NCBI GenBank assembly: GCA_938045295.1
Contig: CALINO010000008.1
Coordinates: forward strand, 62,001 to 126,000
Source: an uncultured Arenicella sp.
Lineage (GTDB): Bacteria; Pseudomonadota; Gammaproteobacteria; Arenicellales; Arenicellaceae
Length of the DNA stretch: 64,000 nt
Reading direction: 5' to 3'
Shown: one piece after another, positions 18,786 to 27,548 of the stretch
Numbering within the stretch: position 1 is the first letter of the stretch
How the letters are laid out: the number at the start of each line of letters is the position of its first letter
Notes under the pieces: generated by a model
Databases searched by the model: none
What the model saw: the letters and a program-made list of their open reading frames with translations, nothing else
Told to the model about the DNA's origin: nothing
Program-made: the position numbers and the translations under genes

Positions 18786-19180
18786 ACTTATAAAAATACA
18801 CAACGCCGTCAGAATACATTCTTCTGAGTGCGGTTTTTGAATTTAGTTTATTTATTTTATCGTTCAAAACCGAAGATCGGCGCAAGCAAATACTGTCTAA
18901 CTCAACGCCCAAACGGTTCACCTTCTTACTATCACTAATTTTGGGCTTTATACAGGATTTTTCAAGTGCATTTTTTTAGACAAACGTCTATTTATGAAAG
19001 ATTAATCCTGAGCAATGCTTGACGTAACCCCACACAACAGGTTTACTTACTACATCAAATTATCACAGATAGTTTGGTGCTGGTTGTGAAGTAGTGTCAA
19101 AACAACAATAAAACAGCACTTCACATAATAAAAATACCTGAATAAAACATCAGGATGTATGATCAAAGTGAGGAATTAAA
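18786..19180. other. 395-base divergent intergenic region clpS/cspD
   Basis: It must hold the promoters of clpS-clpA and cspD and the untranslated leader of cspD. The only structured element I see is TAGAC-AAAC-GTCTA (18977-18990), a small inverted repeat preceded by seven T. The stretch close to cspD is AT-rich, and GTGAGGAATTAAAATG provides a ribosome binding site for cspD. Confidence 0.6.
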
Positions 19181-19390
19181 ATGACAACTAGAGGAACCGT
19201 TAAATGGTTCAACTCTTCTAAAGGGTTTGGATTCATTGAGCCGAGTGAAGGTGGCAGCGATGTATTCGCGCACTATTCTGAGATTGAAATGGATGGCTAT
19301 AAAACGCTTAATGAAGGCCAAGAGGTGGAATACGAATTGGAAGACGGGGACAAAGGCCCCAAAGCCGCTAAAATTCGTTCTGCATCTTAA
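19181..19390 (+). CDS. cspD: cold-shock domain protein, CspD-like
   Basis: A 69-residue single-domain nucleic-acid-binding protein. It begins [17 protein letters not shown] (RNP1 is KGFGFI), followed by DVFAHYSEI (RNP2), and is made of five predicted strands. Gene position, divergent from clpS-clpA, matches cspD of E. coli and Pseudomonas, where the protein accumulates in stationary phase and inhibits replication. The name rests on that synteny; by sequence it is a general Csp. GAGGA eight bases upstream is the ribosome binding site. Confidence 0.88.
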   Translation: MTTRGTVKWFNSSKGFGFIEPSEGGSDVFAHYSEIEMDGYKTLNEGQEVEYELEDGDKGPKAAKIRSAS

Positions 19391-19432
19391 ATTATCGCCG
19401 GTGATCGCAATTGTTTGATCACCAGCAACACT

Positions 19433-19462
19433 AAAAAAGCACGAGCTAGCTCGTGCTTTTTT
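19433..19462. terminator. bidirectional intrinsic terminator between cspD and icd
   Basis: A perfect 18-base palindrome GCACGAGCTAGCTCGTGC (19439-19456) flanked by six A and six T. It can serve cspD on the plus strand and icd on the minus strand, which converge here. Confidence 0.9.
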
Positions 19463-19501
19463 ATGCCATTACCTCAAGCAGGCAAGTTTAGGCAAGTAAG
19501 C

Positions 19502-21739
19502 CTAGCCACGAATACCATCAATAATGCCATTCAACGTAGCACTCGGGCGCATGGCCAAGTCTGCTTTTTCATTCGCAGGGTAATAGTATCCATAAATATT
19601 CACTTGCGCACCTTGTGCGGCATTCAGCTCTTCAACGATTTTAGATTCGTTATCAGCCAATTGCGTAGCCACAGAAGCAAATATCTGTTGCAACTCAGGG
19701 TTCGTAGTTTGCTCTGACAAAGCTTGTGCCCAATAAAGCGCTAAGTAGTAATGACTACCGCGGTTATCCAACTCATTCACTTTACGTGACGGCGAGCGAC
19801 CTTCATCTAACAACTTGCTAGTGGCTAGATCTAACGTATCAGCCAATACTTGAGCTTTAGCATTGTTGGTTGAATCCGCTAAGTGCTCAAAAGACGCCGC
19901 TGTTGCCAAAAACTCACCCAAAGAATCCCAACGTAAGTGACCTTCTTTGTTGAATTGTTGTACGTGCTTAGGAGCTGAACCACCAGCGCCCGTTTCAAAT
20001 AAGCCACCGCCATTCATCAATGGAACAATGGATAGCATTTTAGCACTGGTACCCACTTCTAAAATTGGGAACAGATCAGTCAAATAATCACGCAACACGT
20101 TGCCTGAAACAGAAATCACATCACGGCCTTCATTAATCACTTCAAGGCTGTAACGCGTGGCTTCGGCTGGAGACATGATTAAAATTTCTAAGCCATCAGT
20201 ATCATGATCTTGCAAATACTGATTAACTTTAATAATCAGCTGCGCTTCATGCGGGCGGTTTTTATCTAACCAGAAGACTGCAGGTGCACCCGTTTTACGT
20301 GCGCGATTTACCGCCAATTTCACCCAATCTTGAATCGGTGCGTCTTTTACTTGGCACATACGCCAAATGTCGCCAGTTCTAACAGCGTGCTCAAACAAAA
20401 CCTGGCCGGTACTTTCGTCAACCACTCGCATGTGGCCGTCGTATTCCATCTCATAGGTCTTATCGTGAGAACCATACTCTTCGGCTTTTTGTGCCATCAG
20501 ACCAACGTTAGAAACACTGCCAATTTTAGTTGGGTCTAAAGCGCCGTTTTCTTTACAGTAATCAATCACTTCTTGATAAATGTAGGCGTACGTACTTTCT
20601 GGAATAACCGCTTTAGTGTCTTGTAATTCGCCGTCCATATTCCACATCTTTCCAGAATTACGAATCATCGCTGGCATTGAAGCATCGACAATCACGTCAC
20701 TGGGCACATGAAGGTTAGAAATACCTTTATCAGAATCCACCATGGCGATGGCTGGGCGGTTTTCATAACAAGCCATGATGTCGGCTTCAATTTTCTCACG
20801 CAGGCCACCAGAGATTTGCTCAATGATGTTATAAAGATTGCCTAAGCCGTTATTGGGCTGAACATTCAACTCTTCAAACAGCGTGGCGTACTTTTCGTAC
20901 ACGTCTTTATAAAATACTTTTACCGCATGCCCGAAAACAATGGGGTGCGACACTTTCATCATGGTTGCTTTTACGTGTAAGCTGAATAGCACGTCATTTT
21001 TACGTGCGTCTTCAATCTGTTCTTCGTAAAACTTGCATAACGCGTTTTTGCTCATGAACATAGCATCAACAACTTCGCCGGCTTGCAACGCTACGCCGCT
21101 TTGTTTTATTTCGCTATTACCAAATCGGTCGGTGAATTCTATTTTCACAGAACAAGCGTCTTTTAACGTCATTGAACGTTCGCTTGAACGAAAATCACCG
21201 CCATTCATCGTCGCCACATGCGAGCGTGACGTCGGCAACCACTCACCCATTGAATGTGGGTTTTTACGTGCGTAGTTTTTAACCGCGGCTGGCGCACGTC
21301 GGTCAGAGTTACCTTCACGCAATACTGGGTTTACGTTACTGCCCTTAACTTTTTCATACAGTGCGCGTACTTTCTTTTCTTCGTCTGTTTCAGGGTCATC
21401 CGGAAAATTTGGCAATTCAAAGCCACTGGCTTGAAGCTCTTCGACCGCCGCCTTGATTTGTGGAATTGATGCACTGATGTTTGGCGTTTTAATTACATTG
21501 GCACTGGGGTCTAGTACTAATTTTCCTAATTCAGCCAACGCATTGTCAACACGTTTTTCTTCAGGCAAGTAGTCACTGAAAGTAGCAAGAATACGACCCG
21601 CCAAAGAAATATCTTTAGTATCAATTTCAATATCACACGCGGATGCAAATGATTGAAAAATTGGCAGTAATGAACGGGTTGCTAAAGCAGGAGCTTCATC
21701 GGTTAAGGTATAAAAGATTTTAGACTTTGCGGTACTCAT
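19502..21739 (-). CDS. icd: isocitrate dehydrogenase, NADP-dependent, monomeric type
   Basis: TCA-cycle enzyme that oxidatively decarboxylates isocitrate to 2-oxoglutarate. The 745-residue product from [20 protein letters not shown] has the length and sequence pattern of the monomeric (IDH2/Azotobacter-type) enzyme, not the 415-residue dimeric one: SNRDR-like [40 protein letters not shown], and the C-terminal [11 protein letters not shown]. The longer open frame adds 46 residues with no family support; GAAGG lies upstream of the chosen ATG. In Pseudomonas this gene lies at the same place beside cspD. Confidence 0.95.
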   Translation of the reverse strand: MSTAKSKIFYTLTDEAPALATRSLLPIFQSFASACDIEIDTKDISLAGRILATFSDYLPEEKRVDNALAELGKLVLDPSANVIKTPNISASIPQIKAAVEELQASGFELPNFPDDPETDEEKKVRALYEKVKGSNVNPVLREGNSDRRAPAAVKNYARKNPHSMGEWLPTSRSHVATMNGGDFRSSERSMTLKDACSVKIEFTDRFGNSEIKQSGVALQAGEVVDAMFMSKNALCKFYEEQIEDARKNDVLFSLHVKATMMKVSHPIVFGHAVKVFYKDVYEKYATLFEELNVQPNNGLGNLYNIIEQISGGLREKIEADIMACYENRPAIAMVDSDKGISNLHVPSDVIVDASMPAMIRNSGKMWNMDGELQDTKAVIPESTYAYIYQEVIDYCKENGALDPTKIGSVSNVGLMAQKAEEYGSHDKTYEMEYDGHMRVVDESTGQVLFEHAVRTGDIWRMCQVKDAPIQDWVKLAVNRARKTGAPAVFWLDKNRPHEAQLIIKVNQYLQDHDTDGLEILIMSPAEATRYSLEVINEGRDVISVSGNVLRDYLTDLFPILEVGTSAKMLSIVPLMNGGGLFETGAGGSAPKHVQQFNKEGHLRWDSLGEFLATAASFEHLADSTNNAKAQVLADTLDLATSKLLDEGRSPSRKVNELDNRGSHYYLALYWAQALSEQTTNPELQQIFASVATQLADNESKIVEELNAAQGAQVNIYGYYYPANEKADLAMRPSATLNGIIDGIRG

Positions 21740-22097
21740 ATGTATTTCGCCTTCTATCGCAATTTGCGCATAATAACTGAATGGTGATTCGCAACACCTT
21801 AGGAATAAAGTGCTACGTGCTTTAAAGATTGCATGCCGACCCAAAGGGAGTTGTCGTCCGTGAAACCACAAGCGCAAACCCCGTTATATTGAAGGCGGCG
21901 ATCAACCTTTAAAAAAGTTGCGAAAGGATAGCACAAAATAGCCAGCACGGCATTGTAAAACAGCCTCTCAAACGTCACACTATCGAAAATTTGATACCCT
22001 TGTGGCACAAGACAGGCCATTAACATTTCATCGACAACGACATTAATGGCTGTCTAAGCGCAGAACCGGCTAGAACGCACAACCAGAGAAGACCATC
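21740..22097. other. 358-base divergent intergenic region icd/nudJ
   Basis: Contains the promoters for icd (minus) and nudJ-mnmA (plus). I see no convincing operator, RNA gene or protein-coding frame; a 75-codon minus-strand frame across it has no ribosome binding site or recognisable sequence. Confidence 0.5.
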
Positions 22098-22538
22098 ATG
22101 TGGAGCCCCGATATTACCGTCGCTGCCGTTTGTGAACGTGACGGGCAATTCTTGCTTGTCGAAGAGAAGGCAAAATCAACACAGAATATTGTGTTTAATC
22201 AACCTGCTGGGCATATTGAAGAAGGCGAAAGCGTGATCGAAGCTGTGATCAGAGAAACCCTTGAAGAAACATGCCGACACTTCACTCCCGAAGCCGTCAT
22301 TGGCTTTTACCGCTTACTTGCACCGAACGGGAAAACCTATTTTCGCTACACCCTGTGTGGCCAGGTGAGCGAGGTTGACCCTAATGCTAAACTCGATGAT
22401 GACATTATCAGAACACACTGGCTAAGCCTTGAACAAATAAAAAGCAGCCAGCAACTAAGAAGCCCACTGGTATTGGGCTGCATTGAAGACTATTTGAAAG
22501 GCCAGCGCTACCCTCTTGAAATTCTGCGCGAGCTTTAA
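22098..22538 (+). CDS. nudJ: Nudix hydrolase, phosphatase NudJ
   Basis: A 146-residue Nudix protein. The Nudix box is GHIEEGESVIEAVIRETLEE (38 to about 57), with Thr-Cys instead of the usual x-Gly after the last glutamates. FNQPAGHIEEGE is typical of NudJ, which in E. coli hydrolyses HMP pyrophosphate and nucleoside di/triphosphates. The gene directly precedes mnmA, as in E. coli and Pseudomonas, which supports NudJ rather than another Nudix member. The physiological substrate here is inferred. Confidence 0.9.
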   Translation: MWSPDITVAAVCERDGQFLLVEEKAKSTQNIVFNQPAGHIEEGESVIEAVIRETLEETCRHFTPEAVIGFYRLLAPNGKTYFRYTLCGQVSEVDPNAKLDDDIIRTHWLSLEQIKSSQQLRSPLVLGCIEDYLKGQRYPLEILREL

Positions 22539-22564
22539 GACCACTTTCGGACTATTGTAAAATT

Positions 22565-22579
22565 CGGGGCTCTGCCCCG
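22565..22579 (+). other. GC-rich hairpin just upstream of mnmA
   Basis: CGGGGC-TCT-GCCCCG forms a 6-bp GC stem with a 3-base loop, ending 13 bases before the mnmA start. No T run follows. It sits where a Shine-Dalgarno sequence would be expected and none is visible, so it may influence mnmA translation or be an attenuating hairpin. Confidence 0.4.
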
Positions 22580-22592
22580 TGTGTAAACTAAC

Positions 22593-23702
22593 ATGACTTA
22601 CCTTGATTTAAACACACGCAAAGATCCACAAGACACCCACGTTGTGGTCGGCATGTCTGGCGGTGTGGACTCTTCTGTCACCGCTTATATTTTAAAAGAC
22701 CAAGGATTTAAAGTAAGTGGCATGTTCATGAAAAACTGGGAAGAAGACGACACCGAGGAGTACTGCGCTGCCGCGCAAGATTTACAAGATGCCACGCAAG
22801 TGTGTGAACGTATCGGCATTGACTTGCACGAAGTTAACTTCGCGCACGAGTACTGGGAAAATGTGTTTGAGCATTTTTTGCACGAATATCAATCAGGCCG
22901 TACCCCCAACCCTGACATACTGTGTAACAAAGAAATTAAATTCAAAGAATTTTTATTACAAGCCGAAACCCTCGGAGCCGACTATATTGCGACCGGCCAC
23001 TATGTGGCAAAGGGCCATACCGAAAACGGCAACGCACTATTATTGCGTGGCGCCGATGCCAATAAAGATCAAAGCTATTTTTTGTATACCTTGCAACAAC
23101 ACCAGCTACAAAAAAGCCTATTCCCACTCGGCGACATTGAAAAACCGGCGGTAAGAGCCATCGCAGACGAGCAAGGTTTTATTACCCACAACAAAAAAGA
23201 CAGTACTGGAATATGCTTTATCGGTGAGCGCCGCTTCAAAGACTTTTTAAGCACCTACTTAAAACCCAATCCGGGCAATATGGTGGGCGCGGATGGCAAA
23301 ACAGTCGGTCAACACGATGGGCTAATGTATTACACCTTAGGCCAACGCCAAGGCTTAAACATTGGCGGCCCTGGCGAAGCTTGGTATGTGGCAGGCAAAG
23401 ACATTAAGAGCAACGAATTGCTGGTAGTGCAAGGTCACGATCACCCAGCCATGCTGACCCACACCATTAGCGCACAGGGCATGGACTGGGTTAGCGGCAT
23501 CGCACCCAGTATTGGTGACAAATTAACGGCAAAAAGTCGTTATCGACAGCAAGACCAAGCATGCACAATAAGTAAGATTGAAGGCGACACTATTGAAGCA
23601 ACGTTTGAACAGCCTCAACGAGCCGTTACTCCCGGTCAAGCGTTGGTTTTCTATCAAGGGCGGCATTGTTTGGGCGGAGCCACCATACACAGCTCATGGT
23701 AA
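22593..23702 (+). CDS. mnmA: tRNA-specific 2-thiouridylase MnmA
   Basis: Thiolates U34 of tRNA(Lys, Glu, Gln) using ATP and persulfide sulfur relayed by the Tus system. The 369 residues include the PP-loop [18 protein letters not shown] (about 17-34), the first catalytic cysteine in [19 protein letters not shown], and the second cysteine in [16 protein letters not shown], followed by the beta-barrel C-terminal domain. It lies 54 bases after nudJ on the same strand. The usual next gene, hflD, is absent; the neighbour downstream converges. Confidence 0.97.
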   Translation: MTYLDLNTRKDPQDTHVVVGMSGGVDSSVTAYILKDQGFKVSGMFMKNWEEDDTEEYCAAAQDLQDATQVCERIGIDLHEVNFAHEYWENVFEHFLHEYQSGRTPNPDILCNKEIKFKEFLLQAETLGADYIATGHYVAKGHTENGNALLLRGADANKDQSYFLYTLQQHQLQKSLFPLGDIEKPAVRAIADEQGFITHNKKDSTGICFIGERRFKDFLSTYLKPNPGNMVGADGKTVGQHDGLMYYTLGQRQGLNIGGPGEAWYVAGKDIKSNELLVVQGHDHPAMLTHTISAQGMDWVSGIAPSIGDKLTAKSRYRQQDQACTISKIEGDTIEATFEQPQRAVTPGQALVFYQGRHCLGGATIHSSW

Positions 23703-23715
23703 AGGCTTAAAAGAC

Positions 23716-24531
23716 CTAGCCGTTCCAATCAGCAAATCCTTTTTTGACCGTTGTTTTGCGTTTACTTTCAGCTCGAATTTTTGCCAAATTCTCATCACTC
23801 ATTAACACTCGGTAGTCACAATAAGGGTACTTACGGCACATTAAGAAACGCTCGCCAATGTGCTTACCAGTAACCGCAACTTTAGTCACCAAACTGCCAT
23901 TGCATTTAGGACAACTGCCCAAACCCAACTGTTCAGAGTGTACCGACTGCGTTTGAGTCATCTCAGAAAGCACCGAGGTTGACACTTCATCATTACGATT
24001 GCTTTGACTTTTTTCATTATCAACCGGGTCACTGCCAATAATGATACGCCGAATATCACTGTCCTTATATTGCTGACGGGCATCAAGGTAAAACAACTTC
24101 AACTTACTGACTTTACAAAGCTCATCCACGAGCTCACTTTTTCTCAATGCATTTCTACGCCCAGGCTTACCGCTTAAGTGCTCTAATTTAATCACGCCAA
24201 CGGTGGAAAAATCACTTTGCTTACATATAACGTAATCAAAACTCTCACTTTCCAACTCTTTCTTTAACTTGCGGTAGCGCACGCCGTTCATGACTGCGGT
24301 GGGTTCAACTACGTCAAGCACACGCACCTTGGCCAAAACAAAAAAATCGTGACCTAAGGATTCAGTTAATAGTTTGAAAAATAGTTGCCCTGATGTATTT
24401 AACAATCGGCTTTTATATTGCATGCCAGCCACTAATTTGGATGCGTTGGTACGCACACCAAAAAACACACCGACACCAATGGCAACGGCAAGTAACGCAA
24501 TTATCGCCCAAAACCAACCCTGACTAAACAT
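23716..24531 (-). CDS. membrane-anchored DUF2726 protein with C-terminal topoisomerase-type zinc finger
   Basis: A 271-residue protein with one N-terminal membrane helix (about 7-27), a DUF2726 domain (about 38-165; a restriction-endonuclease-like fold is proposed for this family), a polar linker, and a C4 zinc finger CPKCNG...CRKYPYCDYRV near residues 208-245 of the type found at the C-terminus of topoisomerase I. A role in nucleic-acid binding or repair at the membrane is inference. It converges on mnmA with only 13 bases between stops. Confidence 0.75.
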   Translation of the reverse strand: MFSQGWFWAIIALLAVAIGVGVFFGVRTNASKLVAGMQYKSRLLNTSGQLFFKLLTESLGHDFFVLAKVRVLDVVEPTAVMNGVRYRKLKKELESESFDYVICKQSDFSTVGVIKLEHLSGKPGRRNALRKSELVDELCKVSKLKLFYLDARQQYKDSDIRRIIIGSDPVDNEKSQSNRNDEVSTSVLSEMTQTQSVHSEQLGLGSCPKCNGSLVTKVAVTGKHIGERFLMCRKYPYCDYRVLMSDENLAKIRAESKRKTTVKKGFADWNG

Positions 24532-24873
24532 ATGTAAGACTCACTTAATCCCCTTTTACTATTATCAATGCAGCACTCATACACTAAGCGCTTAAACAAA
24601 AGCCGACTCTAAAAACACAGCGCACATAAACAATAACCCAACGAATGCTCAGTGCGTGTTTTGTGAAACAACTCCGGTAAAACACTGCCTTATCCTTTAC
24701 GGCGTTATAGCATTCAAAACGCCAACTATTGAGGTTGAGTATAACATATTTTCACAATGTCACGAATGAAGGGCGTCAACACACAACCACAATGGCGGTT
24801 AATTCAAGGCAAAAAAAAGCCTCTTTATGCAATAAAGAGGCGTTCACAAAGGAGGAAAGTATGAAATCTGTCG
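24532..24873. other. 342-base intergenic region
   Basis: It contains the upstream region of the DUF2726 gene, the minus-strand terminator at 24811-24841 and, next to it on the plus strand, a strong Shine-Dalgarno sequence AAAGGAGG followed by an ATG at 24861 (39-codon frame). Nothing else is recognisable. Confidence 0.5.
24811..24841 (-). terminator. intrinsic terminator, minus strand
   Basis: A 10-bp stem GCCTCTTTAT/ATAAAGAGGC (24819-24828 and 24832-24841) with a 3-base loop. On the minus strand it is followed by eight T, so it should end the transcript of the small gene whose stop is at 24874. Confidence 0.88.
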
Positions 24874-25206
24874 TCAAGCGGCTACAGCGCTATTGGCATG
24901 AAAATGAGTCATTACTTCGTCATTTTCTAACAATGAAAGGTACTCATCTAAACTGGCAAATTTGTTTCTACTGCTGACAATTGGGCTAAGGTCTTTGGTA
25001 AGCAGTTTGCGCAACCAAACACTGCCTGCTTCGGTTAGAAAAGCGCGTATTAACTCGCGCGTCCCAATATCTTGATTTTGATAGTAATACTTGATCAAAC
25101 CGTTCCCAAGCTCATTAACCGAAATATCTAATAATGCAGAAATGGGCTTACCTTCGCGGGTTATTAGCTCATTTAAAATTACTTGCATTTCAATATTAAT
25201 TCTCAT
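24874..25206 (-). CDS. hypothetical protein, 110 aa
   Basis: I do not recognise this family. The product is soluble, mostly helical by appearance, without signal peptide or cysteines; segments such as VILNELITREGKPISALLD and LLENDEVMTHFH stand out. A minus-strand intrinsic terminator begins about 33 bases after its stop, which supports it being a real transcribed gene. No Shine-Dalgarno sequence is visible before the ATG at 25206; the next in-frame ATG is six codons in. Confidence 0.55.
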   Translation of the reverse strand: MRINIEMQVILNELITREGKPISALLDISVNELGNGLIKYYYQNQDIGTRELIRAFLTEAGSVWLRKLLTKDLSPIVSSRNKFASLDEYLSLLENDEVMTHFHANSAVAA

Positions 25207-25403
25207 AATCGCTTGGCTGTGGCCTTACCTACCTTTACCTGTTTACCCGTGCTTGAATATGAATACAGCTTATCGTGAGGCTGTTGGCACACCAATGCAA
25301 AAAACAACGAAAGGTGTTAACAATCGTAAACCTCCATTCGCGGTCAAAGGCGATACTTTCTTAAGTTAATTCCTCAACTTCATTCCTTAGGTTAAAAAGG
25401 GGG

Positions 25404-26405
25404 TTATTCACTCAACAGTAATAATAATATAGGAGCCAGCACAGTGCTGTCAGGCTCGGGCACTGTTGGCAAACCGGGGAGTTGAGCAATAAACGCTTGA
25501 GATATAAGACGGTTAGTGGCGCTGGAGGGGTGCAAGTTATCGAAAAAGGGGCGGCGAGCAAAACCGAACAATAGGCATTCGGCTTCTATGGTAAATTCGC
25601 TAGGGTCAAAGCAACCTTCGGTCACGGTGCTAAACCCGTTTTGCACCGGATTATCTAAAACCGATTCTAATGCCGTAAATAAATCGAATTCAACCAGCGC
25701 CAAATTGGGCATGCTGCGATACTTATCAAGCATGACGCTCAATGCCTGGTTATAACGCCGTGTATGACTTTTAGCGCGAGCGCTGATGCCTGGGTCGCCC
25801 GCCTCGCGTGCCAACGTTTCAGGTATGCGCCCAATATTCGCGACATTAGGCACCATAAAAGCACGCGCGCCCGCATCAACCAAACGTTGCAGCAATGCAT
25901 CCATGGTGTTTATGGCCAAGCTAATGTCAGCATCAACGTTAACTCTGGAACGAAAGTCCCTCAAGTCATTGCCACCGGCAAACACTAAGTACAGCGCATT
26001 TGGATCTGCAATTCCATTGCTTCGATCTAAATACGCGCTTACTTGCGAACCTAGATCTTCATCATCACTGCCAATAATATTGCCGCCCGCCACCGCAAAA
26101 TTAAACCCCTGCTCCTGCCCTAACAAATGCCCCGACCGTTGCGCTGAACTGTTAACCTCCGCCGCCACATAATCAGCCAGCACCAAACCGTCAGAGATGC
26201 GATTTTCAAAGTACGGAAATGGCAGGTCTACAAACGCCAAATTGCCGGTGTCGGACAGAGAGTCACCAAACACAATCAATTTGCTAAACGCCGTTTGCGC
26301 TACTGATGGCGCACTAAAAAAACAAACAATCGCGATAAAAACCGAGCTAACAATCGAATTAGTAATCGAATTAAAAACAGAGTTAAGAACAGGCTGGCGG
26401 CTCAT
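25404..26405 (-). CDS. secreted GDSL/SGNH-family esterase or lipase
   Basis: A 333-residue hydrolase with an N-terminal signal peptide (about 1-37, ending SVAQ). SGNH blocks are visible: block I IVFGDSLSDTGN with the nucleophile Ser49, block III FAGGNDLRD, and block V DNLHPSS with the catalytic Asp and His. Length and SDTGN resemble thermolabile-hemolysin/phospholipase-like secreted GDSL enzymes. It ends VPEPDSTVLAPILLLLLSE, which looks like the start of a PEP-CTERM sorting signal but lacks the final basic cluster. Its start overlaps the preceding gene by 23 bases, so the two form one transcript. Confidence 0.88.
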   Translation of the reverse strand: MSRQPVLNSVFNSITNSIVSSVFIAIVCFFSAPSVAQTAFSKLIVFGDSLSDTGNLAFVDLPFPYFENRISDGLVLADYVAAEVNSSAQRSGHLLGQEQGFNFAVAGGNIIGSDDEDLGSQVSAYLDRSNGIADPNALYLVFAGGNDLRDFRSRVNVDADISLAINTMDALLQRLVDAGARAFMVPNVANIGRIPETLAREAGDPGISARAKSHTRRYNQALSVMLDKYRSMPNLALVEFDLFTALESVLDNPVQNGFSTVTEGCFDPSEFTIEAECLLFGFARRPFFDNLHPSSATNRLISQAFIAQLPGLPTVPEPDSTVLAPILLLLLSE

Positions 26406-27474
26406 TTATTTTTTGGTCTTTTTCTAATTGATGATAAAAGCGCTCAAGGTTCGCATCACAAGCTTGGTATAAGCGTTCAAGTTTTGGCAATAAATCATGA
26501 TACGTTGAAAATGCCGCTAAACGGGCATTATTAATTGGGCTTAACAACCAATAATCGTAATACCCTCGCCCTTGCCAACTGTTCTGTTTTAACGCTAAAT
26601 ACTTTTTTCGAAACGCCTCGGTTAATACCGCTCGTTGTTGATGCTTTTCAGCCGCACTTATATTCTCTGCGTACAATGCGCCAAGCTGTGTTTTATGGCG
26701 TTCAAGTAACTGAGAAAATTCATTGCGAGCCTTAATGACGGACAAGTACGCGTCTAAGTCATTGCGCCCCTCTTTTCCGAGCTGTTGGTTGTGCAAATCC
26801 TGATGCTGTAACCATTTAATAACGCCTTTCTCACCCACCAAGCTGGCAAACGCTTCATTTAAACCAGAATTTCCTTTTATGTATAACTGCTGATGCGCTA
26901 ATTCGTGAAATAGGACTTCAGCAAATGCCGCATCATTGCCGCTCATCATCGAGGGTAGCAACGGGTCTGAAAACCAACCTAAGGTTGAATAAGCCGCAGC
27001 GCCGCTGACGTGAGTCTGCCACCCTTTTTGCTGGAGCTTTTCAGCGTATCTATTTGCTGAGTGCTCTGAAAAATAACCACGATACGCAGCACAACCAATA
27101 ACCGGGTAGCACCACTGTTTAGGCTCCAGTGAAAACTCCGGAGCCGCTACCACTACCCAAACAGGGTAAGGTCGTTTCAGGGGTACGTAGGTGGAATAAC
27201 TTTGACTGTCCGGCAGGCTCAACTCAGCGCTGGCGAACGCCTTAAGTTGCGTTGATAGGCGCAATTTATGCGCCACGCCCTCGTCAGCGTGCTCTAGCGC
27301 TTGATCTATAGAAGTGCGAGCCAGCATCAGCCGGCTATGGCCTACCACGCTTTGAGAATAATAACCCAGAGATTGGCACGCGGTTAAACCAACAAGCGCC
27401 AGAACCAAACTCAGAAGTTTAAAACCAGCAAATAAACACCCCTGCCGATTTGTTGCACACACACTGTTGGCCAT
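26383..27474 (-). CDS. putative aminopeptidase, HExxH zinc lipoprotein (PF10023-like)
   Basis: A 363-residue predicted lipoprotein: hydrophobic N-terminus with lipobox LTAC (Cys33), and a zinc-protease motif VLFHELAHQQLY with HELAH at 190-194, followed by a downstream NEAFASLVGE that supplies the third ligand glutamate. AYSTLGWFSDPLLPSMM just before HExxH is characteristic of the 'putative aminopeptidase' family (DUF2265-type). It probably acts at the envelope; the substrate is unknown. It is the first gene of a pair with the GDSL enzyme, the reading frames overlapping by 23 bases. Confidence 0.88.
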   Translation of the reverse strand: MANSVCATNRQGCLFAGFKLLSLVLALVGLTACQSLGYYSQSVVGHSRLMLARTSIDQALEHADEGVAHKLRLSTQLKAFASAELSLPDSQSYSTYVPLKRPYPVWVVVAAPEFSLEPKQWCYPVIGCAAYRGYFSEHSANRYAEKLQQKGWQTHVSGAAAYSTLGWFSDPLLPSMMSGNDAAFAEVLFHELAHQQLYIKGNSGLNEAFASLVGEKGVIKWLQHQDLHNQQLGKEGRNDLDAYLSVIKARNEFSQLLERHKTQLGALYAENISAAEKHQQRAVLTEAFRKKYLALKQNSWQGRGYYDYWLLSPINNARLAAFSTYHDLLPKLERLYQACDANLERFYHQLEKDQKINEPPACS

Positions 27475-27548
27475 TGCTACCTTTTGTTATCTCATTACAG
27501 AAACTCGCAAGGTAACAATGATGCGCCAAGCGCCATAAAAATTAAAGC

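Noticed and set aside
21799..22026. 75-codon minus-strand frame upstream of icd
   Set aside because: It overlaps the icd leader, lacks a ribosome binding site and has no recognisable sequence; treated as chance.
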